Shown here: positions 1 through 7,385 of the stretch, in pieces
How positions within the stretch are numbered: the stretch's first letter is position 1
Layout of the letters: each line of letters begins with the position of its first letter
Assembly: GCA_934645125.1 (NCBI GenBank)
Contig: CAKUDT010000003.1
Span: 1-31,776 of the forward strand
DNA from: an uncultured Eggerthellaceae bacterium
GTDB taxonomy: Bacteria > Actinomycetota > Coriobacteriia > Coriobacteriales > Eggerthellaceae
Direction: 5' to 3'
Length of the DNA stretch: 31,776 bases
Notes under the pieces: generated by a model
What the model saw: the letters and a program-made list of their open reading frames with translations, nothing else
The model's database searches: none
What the model was told of the DNA's origin: nothing
Translations under genes and position numbers: made by a program

Positions 1-2996
1 GCATTGCACTGCAAGCAAACGCAGAAGAACCCTCGGTTACCCTCGTGGGAGAAATCCATGCCGGCGACACTGAAGTTACCGTGAATATTTCAGGCAACAC
101 CGTGGGGAAATACCTGATGATTCGCGCGTTCAGCGCAAACACGACAACATTTAGACCATCTTATGTGCCCTATGAAGACGACACCGTCATTTACAACAAG
201 GCAAACCCTGCAACGGGGCAATCAACAATAACGCTGAAAACTGCCACAGTGAAAGACCAGCAAATTGTGGCATTCATCTACGATTACGATGACGACATCA
301 ACGTTCGCAAGCTTGCCGCTTCTTCCCCCGTGTCAGTAACTGAAGCGGGCTCAACCGAACCCAGCCAACCCACCGAAGTAAAGCGCTCCGACCTGCTCAA
401 CAAATCATACGTTACGCTGACCACGCCAAACACTGCAGGTGAAGCCGCCGGTAAGTTCCTTGCAACCGATCGTACAGCCACGGCGGCAATCACCTTGCAT
501 GAAGCAGTGCCCTCAGCAACGCTTTCCGTGATAGCATGGCCGCGCACGCTGTCTTTCGGATCTGATTACGTTGACTCCGATGACATCAACCGCTTCGGCA
601 AGCGCCTGTTCACTAAATACGGTGTGAAGAGCAGCGATACGGTAGACGTTGAGTTTAACGACACCGTATTCTCCGCACTCGGCGACCCCACCGCCTATGC
701 GATTATCGCGTATCTGCAATTCGCCGATACCACCAGCGAGGATGCCTGGCCGATTGTCAAACCCAGCGCACGTTTCGATATCGTGAAAGACGATGGCAGC
801 GGATTTGAAGATTACATCTTCCCCGATGCCACCATTGATGAGGCAGAACTTCCCGTAGGCGCAACGGCAATGCATATCAGCCTTACGGGCGATGAGCGCC
901 TGTTCCAGCTAGCGCGCGACACGAAAAACACCACAACGGGGCTACAGATTCACGTATCTGTGGTGGAATATGACGCTTCTGTTACTCCCGACACCTACGA
1001 TTACGAGGAAACCAGTCAGGTACGCCTTTTCACCATGGATGCCTACGAAGCGTTTTCCGGTAAGGAAATAACGCTTTCCGAACCGCTCCAAGAGGGAAAA
1101 CGCGTGCGGGCGCTGGTGTACACCACCCAGTATTCGGGCGATTTGGCGCCGAACCCGATTCCAGCAAGCTACGATTACGCGGCGAACAAGCCCGATGACT
1201 CCGTTTTGGTTACTAAAACCGCGCCGCCAATCGTCATGAACCCGACGGTTGAGATTCCCGGCGCGCTTACCGCAGGTGACACTTCCTTTAATGTTACGGT
1301 GGCAAACCCACCCGAAGGCGCCATCGTCCTGATAAAAGCATACAGCGCTGATGAAACCATCGCGACACAAAACGGTACCTTCCTGGCGAGCCTTTCCGCT
1401 ACTGCAGGCACGCAGCAGATAAGCCTTTCGGGCAAAACGCTTTCTGCTGGCCAACGCGTAGTTGCGTTCATGCTGCTTGCCGGCGAATTGAAGGCTCAAT
1501 CCTCCCCTATTACTGTTGCAAGCGAAACTGCGGAAAGCAGTGTGATGATTCTCGGGCCTGTTGACAAAGACGACAAAACCGTGCGAGTCATGATTAATTG
1601 CGATATCCCGAGCGACGCTCACATCAGCCTGCGCCAATTCGACGAAGCTGATAACACCACCTGGGGTTCGCGCAACTCCATTGGCAGCATCGACAACCCG
1701 GTTCGTGGCGAAAACGTGGTGTCAATCTCTGGTTTGAAACGCAACTATATCGTGGCATTTCTGGCAACCGACTACGGTAACACTATCTATGCTGTTTCTG
1801 AACCCATGGCAGTAACCCATGATGCCGTTGCCCCCACGGCATCCATCAAACCCGCCGACGTGATGTTCACTGAAGGCGACTTGTATTTGACCCTTTCTTG
1901 GAGTGCCGACAAATACGCGAAGAATGCATCGTACGACATCTACCAATACGAAGGGGAAACGTTCGACGCTGCTACCGCTGAAATGATTTCAACCGGCAGG
2001 ATTTCCACTTCCCTTTCAAACTCCGGAACGTTTGACGTATCGCTTTCCGGGACATTACGCGCTGGCTGCAAAGTTTGCGCCGTGGTAAAGGCAAATGAAT
2101 TAAGTGCGACTTCAAACTCGCTGGTTGTAGGCGAAAAGCCCGCGTGGGCAGTTGAGACTCCCTCGGTGAGCTTCGGACAAAGCTCCATCCATGTTTCCGA
2201 TCCATCGGTAAGCGTGAAATCTCTGTATGGTGAAGGTTACGAAGAGCTTGGAGCAGAGTACTTCTGCGTTGTTTCGGTTTACGAGATAACGCCCGACCTG
2301 GTAGCTTCGGGCTACACCGATGAGGATCTGGAAGGCGTTCCCGTTGTGGCACATTATAAAAATGATACGCGCAACGACCCTACTCGTGGCGACCTTACCA
2401 TGACATTTAAAGACAGCGTACACCTCACGGAAGGAAATTACCTGGTCATCAAGTTGCGCTTACCCGATCCTATTCGCCAGGATAAGCAATCGATGTGGCG
2501 CGACTACGTTTCGGAAGCGATTCCCATCGTAGCGGATGGAACGGGAAAAGACGACCCGAAAGACCCCGTTGTTGGCCCTGGCGAGGACGACAACGACAAG
2601 CCCGGTCAAGGCGATAAGCCCAGCGAAGGCAACAACCCTGGCAAGGATGACTCAAACAAAGGGGAAGGGTCTGTCGGCACCACTCCTGATACCGACGATA
2701 ACAACAATGGCGACAATGCTTCTAACGGCAACGACAGCAGCAGCAATGTTGGGAAAAACGCCGATCAGGAATCGAAGCAATCGATGCCCGCCACAGGAGA
2801 TGCCGGGTTCGTAGTTCTCTCCATTTTGCTAACCTTGCTAGCGGCCATGGCGTTCACTGCTGCTTCGCACTGCTTGCACAATCGCGCGCGCGTAGAACAT
2901 GGCACCTACGCAACGCATGCAACGGCAGCACTTGGAAAACATCGCCGCAAGGCATCTGCAAGCAAGCGTCCGACAAAATGCCGTATGCACCGATAA
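1..2996 (+). CDS. Sortase-anchored Ig-like repeat surface protein (5' end outside window)
   Basis: The reading frame is open from the left edge. Its first residues (IALQANAEE) look like the end of a signal peptide, so the true start lies upstream and the GTG at 45 is not the start. About 900 residues form repeated beta-rich units of roughly 100-130 residues. Each unit closes with a pattern like G-x-x-V-x-A-F followed some residues later by S-x-P-x-x-V (for example near 270-340, 1100-1200, 1440-1520, 1740-1820 and 2060-2130), which suggests tandem Ig-like domains. A Pro/Gly/Asp/Asn-rich spacer (about 2540-2775) follows, then the sorting-type signal MPATG at 2784, a hydrophobic helix and a basic tail. 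Sortase-type anchoring is established for this C-terminal architecture; Met instead of Leu in the motif is a variant. The ligand is unknown. A terminator follows 40 bases after the stop. Confidence 0.85.
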   Translation, partial: IALQANAEEPSVTLVGEIHAGDTEVTVNISGNTVGKYLMIRAFSANTTTFRPSYVPYEDDTVIYNKANPATGQSTITLKTATVKDQQIVAFIYDYDDDINVRKLAASSPVSVTEAGSTEPSQPTEVKRSDLLNKSYVTLTTPNTAGEAAGKFLATDRTATAAITLHEAVPSATLSVIAWPRTLSFGSDYVDSDDINRFGKRLFTKYGVKSSDTVDVEFNDTVFSALGDPTAYAIIAYLQFADTTSEDAWPIVKPSARFDIVKDDGSGFEDYIFPDATIDEAELPVGATAMHISLTGDERLFQLARDTKNTTTGLQIHVSVVEYDASVTPDTYDYEETSQVRLFTMDAYEAFSGKEITLSEPLQEGKRVRALVYTTQYSGDLAPNPIPASYDYAANKPDDSVLVTKTAPPIVMNPTVEIPGALTAGDTSFNVTVANPPEGAIVLIKAYSADETIATQNGTFLASLSATAGTQQISLSGKTLSAGQRVVAFMLLAGELKAQSSPITVASETAESSVMILGPVDKDDKTVRVMINCDIPSDAHISLRQFDEADNTTWGSRNSIGSIDNPVRGENVVSISGLKRNYIVAFLATDYGNTIYAVSEPMAVTHDAVAPTASIKPADVMFTEGDLYLTLSWSADKYAKNASYDIYQYEGETFDAATAEMISTGRISTSLSNSGTFDVSLSGTLRAGCKVCAVVKANELSATSNSLVVGEKPAWAVETPSVSFGQSSIHVSDPSVSVKSLYGEGYEELGAEYFCVVSVYEITPDLVASGYTDEDLEGVPVVAHYKNDTRNDPTRGDLTMTFKDSVHLTEGNYLVIKLRLPDPIRQDKQSMWRDYVSEAIPIVADGTGKDDPKDPVVGPGEDDNDKPGQGDKPSEGNNPGKDDSNKGEGSVGTTPDTDDNNNGDNASNGNDSSSNVGKNADQESKQSMPATGDAGFVVLSILLTLLAAMAFTAASHCLHNRARVEHGTYATHATAALGKHRRKASASKRPTKCRMHR

Positions 2997-3035
2997 TTGA
3001 AATCCTTGTTTCAGCCGCGAGCATAAACAAACATG

Positions 3036-3074
3036 CAAGGGACGCAGTATTGATCGCTGCGTCCCTTGTTTTTC
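3036..3074 (+). terminator. Rho-independent terminator of the surface protein gene
   Basis: A perfect 12-bp stem (3036-3047 with 3057-3068, arm CAAGGGACGCAG) with a 9-base loop is followed directly by TTTTTC. It lies 40 bases past the stop codon at 2996. Confidence 0.9.
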
Positions 3075-3119
3075 TCATACAGCTTTTTACGTTGAAGCAT
3101 CACGCAAAATTTAGTCCAA

Positions 3120-3452
3120 AGGGGCCAAGTTCTACGCAACTACGCCGTAAGCGTCAAAACCACCGCGGCCTGCTGCAAGGAGCTGGGGCTCAGCCCCAAG
3201 ACCGTCGACAAGTGGGTCGCCAAGCGGCGCCGCGAGATCTCCGGCGAACCCGGCCCCGACGCCGGCGGGCGCGAGCTGCGCGAGACCAAGAAGCGCATCC
3301 GCGAGCTCGAGATGGAGAACGCGTTCCTAAAAAAGCCGCGGCCTTCTTCGCCAGGGAGCAGGGGTAGCCGCCCGCTACCGGCTCATGCTGGAGGAGAGGG
3401 TCTCCTTCCCCGTGAAGCTCATGGCCCGCGTGCTGGAAGTGAGCCGCTCGGG
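3120..3452 (+). pseudogene. IS3-family transposase fragment (OrfA end plus start of OrfB)
   Basis: One frame from about 3129 gives an OrfA-like helix-turn-helix (KELGLSPKTVDKWVAKRRRE) and a leucine-zipper-like helix ending RELEMENAFLKK. At the run of six A near 3329-3335 the conserved tail (AAAFFAREQG) jumps to the -1 frame, where it ends with a stop. A third stretch then encodes an OrfB-like beginning (YRLMLEERVSFPVKLMARVL, then EVSRSG), which stops matching at 3452. There is no OrfA start, no DDE domain and no terminal repeat, so this is a remnant. It is visibly more GC-rich than its neighbours, which points to an outside origin. The A-run is the sort of site where IS3 elements frameshift by programme, so the -1 jump alone need not be damage; the truncation is. 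Confidence 0.8.
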
Positions 3453-3493
3453 TGATTCAGCTCGTTTTCCTGTAAAGTGTCCATGGTGGTCAT
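3452..3493 (-). pseudogene. 5' stub of an interrupted minus-strand gene
   Basis: Reading leftwards, a purine-rich ribosome site (AAAGGA) precedes ATG codons at 3493 and, better spaced, at 3484, giving MDTLQENELNH. Exactly there the sequence changes into the GC-rich IS3 fragment, and the frame continues only into transposase antisense before a stop. The simplest reading is that an insertion plus deletion left only the first 11-14 codons. The product cannot be identified from so little. Confidence 0.35.
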
Positions 3494-3732
3494 TTCCTTT
3501 CTCGTGAATCGGTCATTCCGCAAAATGCGATTCTAGGCGATGACCACTTCTTTCTCAAAAGCAGCTTGCGACACCAACGTTTGGCACGCAATCGGCTTGT
3601 AAGCTAGTTTCGTTCCAAAAGCTTCGGAAACTTGTCAATTTTTAACACATGCCCTGCACAACAGAATCCCAGCCGAAGAGAAAAGCAGGAAGGAAAGCGG
3701 GCAAAGCATCAAAAATAGTGCCGCAAAACCCC
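3494..3732. other. Non-coding scar region between remnants
   Basis: No convincing gene is present. An 8-bp inverted repeat (GTGGTCAT at 3486-3493, ATGACCAC at 3540-3547) lies at the left side and overlaps the start of the interrupted stub, so it could be an old operator. The rest shows no recognised structure. Confidence 0.4.
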
Positions 3733-3754
3733 AAAAGACGCTAAAACGTCTTTT
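3733..3754 (-). terminator. Possible terminator overlapping the stop of the nuclease-like remnant
   Basis: An 8-bp stem, AAAAGACG (3733-3740) with CGTCTTTT (3747-3754), has a 6-base loop. On the minus strand it overlaps the stop codon of the remnant and is followed by GGGGTTTT. The weak U-run makes it a moderate call. Confidence 0.45.
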
Positions 3755-4030
3755 GCCCCTCAAACCAAGGAAGCCCCAGCTCTTTTCTAAGCGCCGCTAC
3801 CCGCTCATCGTAATCTTTCGGCACAGGACGTCTTCTTTTTCCCAGTGCGCGCCGAATAGCATCGGCAGCCAAAGCCAAATCGGAAGGACTATCCAGCTGA
3901 ATGCTTGTTATGCAAAGCGGAGTGTAGCCCATACTTATAAGCATGTTGCGTTTTTCGGAGTCGCGATAGATGCCATATTTATGAGCATGAGCCGCATCGC
4001 TATCGCGTTTGCCAGCCAAAAAACTACTGC
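3741..4030 (-). pseudogene. C-terminal fragment of an AbiEi/DUF559-like nuclease-fold protein
   Basis: The last roughly 90 residues of a minus-strand frame look like real protein: HKYGIYRDSEKRNMLISMGY, then TPLCITSIQLD, then DYDERVAALRKELGLPWF before the stop. The pattern of Asp-x-x-Arg followed by a helix, a short G-Y turn and a strand is that of the end of the restriction-endonuclease-like domain in DUF559 and AbiEi-type proteins, as I know it from coriobacterial homologues. Upstream of about 4030 this frame becomes Arg/Ser-rich nonsense because it runs under the Sel1 gene in another frame. The N-terminal part, including the first catalytic acid, is absent. Family assignment is by pattern memory only. 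Confidence 0.5.
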
Positions 4031-4872
4031 GCGCGGACGCAATGATGCAGCTCTTGCGAAGCAGCACGCGCCTTCTTCTGCCCTTCGATAACCTGATCAA
4101 GCTGGCGGCCGTAATACGAAAGGCCGTCCTCGATAAGCCGGTAATAGCCAAGTTCCGCCTCGTTATAGAGTCGAAGCGCCTTATCGGGATCGGGCTGCAA
4201 GAAGCCATCGATGCCGGTCATCAAATAATCGGCCAAGTGGTGCGCCGCACGTGCCGCAAGGGGCGACTCGCCTGCCGCATGATATGCCCGAGAATACATG
4301 TTCCACGCTGTTCGCTGACTCTTTGGGACACCCTTGCCACTTGCATATAAGTCACCCAGCTTCCAATAACCCTCGGGGTTGTCGGTCAGCAGAGCCGCAC
4401 GCGCAAAACATTCGTACGCACGCAAGTAGTCAGGTGCCATTCCGCGCCCGTAGTAATAAAGATAGCCCAAATTGACGGAGCTTTGATCATCGCCGCGATC
4501 GGCGCCCAGCTCATACAACTCGCGCGCAGTCTCATAATCCTCTTCGGTTCCTGCATTATCAGTATCGTGATACATATTCGCAAGATTGCAGCACGACCCC
4601 GCATCGCCGCACGCAACCGCATGCTCATAAGCGCGCTTGAGCAAACTGCGGAAGACATCGTTGCTGCTTGCTTGCGCAACAACCTCCAAGTGATTGTTGA
4701 TTATGTCCAGCATCCACTCAAAATCATCGGTTGCCGCAGCACCGCAAATAGCGGAAATCACATAAAACGATTCTTCATCAAGAACATCGTGCAGCGGAGA
4801 ATCTGCATACTCCGCATTGCTCAACGCCATCCATTCGGAATATTCTTTATCGGTAAGTTTCTTGCATTCCAT
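4024..4872 (-). CDS. Sel1/TPR-like repeat protein
   Basis: The 282-residue protein starts at the ATG at 4872 (MECKKLTDKE), chosen because GGAAAGGGG lies just upstream; a longer frame to 4935 has no such site. Residues 85-125, 130-160, 165-200 and 205-240 form Sel1-type alpha-hairpin repeats, seen as N-L-G-x-L-Y-Y-x-G-x-G and K-L-G-D-L-Y-x-S-G-K-G. There is no signal peptide, so it is probably cytoplasmic. Such proteins generally act as protein-interaction scaffolds; no partner is evident. The C-terminus (ELHHCVRAQ) runs into the neighbouring nuclease-like fragment in a different frame, so its last residues may have been changed by the same deletion. The upstream region carries a hexamer repeat. 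Confidence 0.75.
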   Translation of the reverse strand: MECKKLTDKEYSEWMALSNAEYADSPLHDVLDEESFYVISAICGAAATDDFEWMLDIINNHLEVVAQASSNDVFRSLLKRAYEHAVACGDAGSCCNLANMYHDTDNAGTEEDYETARELYELGADRGDDQSSVNLGYLYYYGRGMAPDYLRAYECFARAALLTDNPEGYWKLGDLYASGKGVPKSQRTAWNMYSRAYHAAGESPLAARAAHHLADYLMTGIDGFLQPDPDKALRLYNEAELGYYRLIEDGLSYYGRQLDQVIEGQKKARAASQELHHCVRAQ

Positions 4873-5182
4873 AGCGTGCCCCTTTCCCGATTGCGAAATA
4901 GGTAGATGCGTCCCAACGCATACGTAAAATACCATTTCACAGCAGGATACTCCCTTTCATCGCAATTGCATGGGCAAAACAACGGACACACTGATAATTC
5001 GACCGCAAACCCGAACCCGAATCCAAACCCGGACCTGAACCTGGGCCTGAACTCGAATCTGAACCCACCACCAAAAACCGCCATCAAATCAGCGCGCGGC
5101 CATCAGCCCGTAAACCGTCACATCCTACCGCAACAAGCGCTGTCGAAAATGTTTCAACCTGGTAAAAACTGCCTCAAAAAGC
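4873..5182. other. Intergenic region upstream of the Sel1 gene with a degenerate hexamer repeat
   Basis: The region separates the divergent Sel1 and CstA-type genes. No gene is supported in it. Its main feature is the C/A-rich tract at 5009-5068 described separately. No clear promoter for the Sel1 gene was identified. Confidence 0.5.
5009..5068. repeat. Degenerate GAACCC-type hexamer tandem repeat
   Basis: About ten consecutive 6-base units vary around AACCCG/AACCTG (GGGTTC on the other strand). Translated, they give Asn-Pro-type or Gly-Phe/Arg-Phe-type dipeptide runs in shadow frames, but none of these frames has a ribosome site. Imperfect units suggest an old slippage expansion, either non-coding or a remnant of a wall-spanning Asn-Pro linker. 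Confidence 0.6.
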
Positions 5183-5195
5183 CCTGAATATCAGG
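5183..5195. promoter_or_regulatory. Candidate activator site upstream of the CstA-type gene
   Basis: CCTGA-ATA-TCAGG is a perfect 5-3-5 inverted repeat. Its centre is about 27 bases before the -35 box at 5216, near position -60 from the expected start of transcription, where class I activators bind. The response regulator encoded at 10690 is an obvious candidate, but this is inference. Confidence 0.35.
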
Positions 5196-5215
5196 AAATC
5201 ACCCAACGATATGTG

Positions 5216-5243
5216 TTGACATCTCCCAGCAAAGGACTAGAGT
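5216..5243 (+). promoter_or_regulatory. Sigma-70-type promoter of the CstA-type gene
   Basis: TTGACA (5216-5221) and TAGAGT (5238-5243) are separated by 16 bases. They precede the AAGGAG ribosome site at 5276 and the start at 5293, which leaves a leader of about 40 bases. Confidence 0.65.
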
Positions 5244-5292
5244 TTGCCACCGAAAAACGCTACGACACAAAATGTAAGGAGATGTTGAACAA

Positions 5293-7164
5293 ATGAATAG
5301 CGTTGTGGTCGTCTTGGTGTGCGCCGCTATCCTGCTGGTGGGATACGTTGCATACGGACGTTGGGTTGCGAACAAGTGGGGGATTGACAAGGATGCCTTG
5401 ACCCCGGCAGTTCGCATGGAAAACGGAAAGGACTTCTCGCCCTCTTCGTGCTTCTCGGTGTTTGCTCACCAATTCTCGTCAATCTGCGGTGCAGGCCCCG
5501 TGACGGGTACCATCGTGGCAATGATGTTCGGTTGGCTTCCTGTTGTGCTGTGGGTTCTTGTTGGCGGCATTTTCTTTGGCGCTGTGCACGATTTCGGCGC
5601 ACTGTATGCCTCGATCAAGAACAACGGAAAATCCCTTGGACAGCTCATTGAGAAGTACATTGGCAAAACGGGCCGCCGCCTGTTCCTGCTGTTCTGCTGG
5701 CTGTTTTGCATCATTGTTATCGCGGCGTTCACTTCTATGGTTGCCGGAACGTTTACGGCTGTGATGACCGACGGCGCGCTTGATACCGCAAAATCGTACG
5801 CAGGCGGTGCAGCAGGCAGCATCTCTATCGTGCTGACCGTGGCTGCCGTGCTGTTCGGATGGGCCAATCGCAAGTTCGGCCTTACCGGCGTAAAGCAGTA
5901 CCTGCTTGCGTTCGTGCTGATTGCCGTTTCGTTCGCAATTGGCTGTGCTGTGCCTATCTATCTTGATCAGAACGCCTGGTTCGCCATTATCATGGTGTAC
6001 CTGTTCCTGGCTTCGACGCTTCCCATTCAAGCGCTCAAGCAGCCACGCGACTTCTTGACCGTCATCTTGATGTTCATCATGATCGCCTGCGCTTTTGTTG
6101 GCATCTTCGTTTTGGGCGCAAACGGCCAAGCGACCATAACCGCACCGATGCTTGTTGACTCCGCAACCATGGATGCACTTGCTGCAAAGGGAAATTACCT
6201 GTTCCCCGTGCTGTTCGTGTCCGTTGCATGCGGCGCGCTTTCCGGATTCCACAGCTTGGTTTCCTCGAACACATCTTCCAAGCAGCTTTCCAACGAATCG
6301 CACGCACGCCCCGTTGGATATGGCGCCATGATTTTGGAATCGTTCGTTGCTATTCTTGCTATTGTGTTCGCAGGCGTTATGTACAGCGACATGAACACAG
6401 CGGGCACCGGCGCGCTGAACAACGGCGCAGCATCGACCCCGTTTCAGATTTTCGCGGCAGGCATTGCGCGTGGCATGACGCTCATGGGATTCGACCAGAC
6501 TTTCGCCACCGTCTTCATGACCATGTGCGTTGCCGGTTTGGCTCTGACCTCGCTTGATGCTGTTGCCCGCATTGCTCGCACCTCGTTCCAGGAGCTGCTC
6601 TACAACACGAACGATGCTCTGGCAAGCACGCAGGAAGTCCAAACGGGCGCCCGCAAGATCTTCACGAACACGTACGTGGCAACCGTGCTCACCCTGATTT
6701 TGGGTCTGGCGCTGGCATTCGGCGGTTACCTGAACATCTGGCCGCTGTTCGGCGCTTCTAACCAGCTGCTGGGCGGCATGACCATGATCACCCTGGCCGT
6801 GTTCTGCAAATGCACCGGCCGCAAGGGCTGGATGCTGTACGTGCCCGTTGCATTCCTGCTGGTCTGCACGTTCACGTCGCTGGCCATGAGCATTGCTGGC
6901 TGCGTGACCGCGCTTTCCGCCGGCGTTACGTTCACCGTTTTGGCCACGAAAGGCCTGCAGCTGGTATTCGCTATCCTGATTGTGATTTTGGGCATTATCG
7001 TTGCGTACAACTGCCTGAAAGAGCTGTTCACGAAGAAAGCTGGCTCCATCCCCGATGAAGAGCCCGAGTGGACCGAGCTCGGTCGCACAAACGTTGCGAA
7101 GGCGGCGGACGCGAATGCGTCGCAAACCGCTGGCCCCACCACTCCCGCAACAACAGCGGAGTAA
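5293..7164 (+). CDS. cstA: CstA-family transporter (carbon starvation / pyruvate transporter type)
   Basis: This 623-residue membrane protein starts at ATG 5293 with AAGGAG 11 bases upstream. It has some 14-16 hydrophobic segments. The CstA core is recognisable from F-x-H-Q-F-S-S-I-C-G-A-G-P (residues 57-69), then the D-F-G-A-L-Y segment, through to the C-terminal CstA_5TM part with FDQTFATVFMTMCVAGLALT. Enterobacterial members (CstA, BtsT) import pyruvate and some peptides, normally with about 700 residues; this is a shorter form common in anaerobes. The substrate is not proven by sequence. It has its own promoter and a terminator at 7223, so it is transcribed alone. The signalling operon that follows may regulate it, as BtsSR does for BtsT in E. 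coli. Confidence 0.9.
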   Translation: MNSVVVVLVCAAILLVGYVAYGRWVANKWGIDKDALTPAVRMENGKDFSPSSCFSVFAHQFSSICGAGPVTGTIVAMMFGWLPVVLWVLVGGIFFGAVHDFGALYASIKNNGKSLGQLIEKYIGKTGRRLFLLFCWLFCIIVIAAFTSMVAGTFTAVMTDGALDTAKSYAGGAAGSISIVLTVAAVLFGWANRKFGLTGVKQYLLAFVLIAVSFAIGCAVPIYLDQNAWFAIIMVYLFLASTLPIQALKQPRDFLTVILMFIMIACAFVGIFVLGANGQATITAPMLVDSATMDALAAKGNYLFPVLFVSVACGALSGFHSLVSSNTSSKQLSNESHARPVGYGAMILESFVAILAIVFAGVMYSDMNTAGTGALNNGAASTPFQIFAAGIARGMTLMGFDQTFATVFMTMCVAGLALTSLDAVARIARTSFQELLYNTNDALASTQEVQTGARKIFTNTYVATVLTLILGLALAFGGYLNIWPLFGASNQLLGGMTMITLAVFCKCTGRKGWMLYVPVAFLLVCTFTSLAMSIAGCVTALSAGVTFTVLATKGLQLVFAILIVILGIIVAYNCLKELFTKKAGSIPDEEPEWTELGRTNVAKAADANASQTAGPTTPATTAE

Positions 7165-7222
7165 GCAAAACTCAGCGAGCCGGTTCAAAACGCCGTTAAG
7201 CGAAACGCTGTTAATTGGAACC

Positions 7223-7258
7223 AAAGCCCGAGGCATCCATGCCCCGGGCTTTTTCTTT
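7223..7258 (+). terminator. Terminator of the CstA-type gene
   Basis: AGCCCG-A-GGCAT pairs with ATGCC-C-CGGGCT around a two-base loop (stem with one A/C mismatch, about 7225-7250), followed by TTTTCTTTCTT. It lies about 60 bases after the stop. Confidence 0.9.
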
Positions 7259-7264
7259 CTTCAG

Positions 7265-7319
7265 CGCATGAAATCTTCCACCGTTTACCCCCACTTCATG
7301 CGGTTGTTCACGATATACT
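7265..7319 (+). promoter_or_regulatory. Probable promoter region of the signalling operon
   Basis: A -10-like TATACT is at 7314-7319, with only a weak -35 (around 7291). An 8-bp inverted repeat, CGCATGAA (7265-7272) with TTCATGCG (7295-7302), lies over the expected -35 region and could be an operator. Confidence 0.35.
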
Positions 7320-7385
7320 GAAACGGAAGCAAAAGCCGGCAGGTAGGCAACTCCACGCCTCCCACAGCGCAGAACGGATTCCAAC

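Noticed and set aside
3325..3340. Functional programmed frameshift in an intact IS3 element
   Set aside because: The A-run is suggestive, but OrfA lacks its start and OrfB ends after about 30 codons, so no transposase can be made.
2978..3367. 129-codon frame covering the transposase fragment
   Set aside because: Its first half spans the terminator and most of it reads Arg-rich in the wrong frame; only its last residues match the OrfA tail.
5479..7236. 585-codon open frame on the minus strand across the CstA-type gene
   Set aside because: It is antisense to a clear membrane transporter; its composition (Gln/His/Asn/Arg-rich) mirrors the plus-strand codons, and it has no family resemblance.
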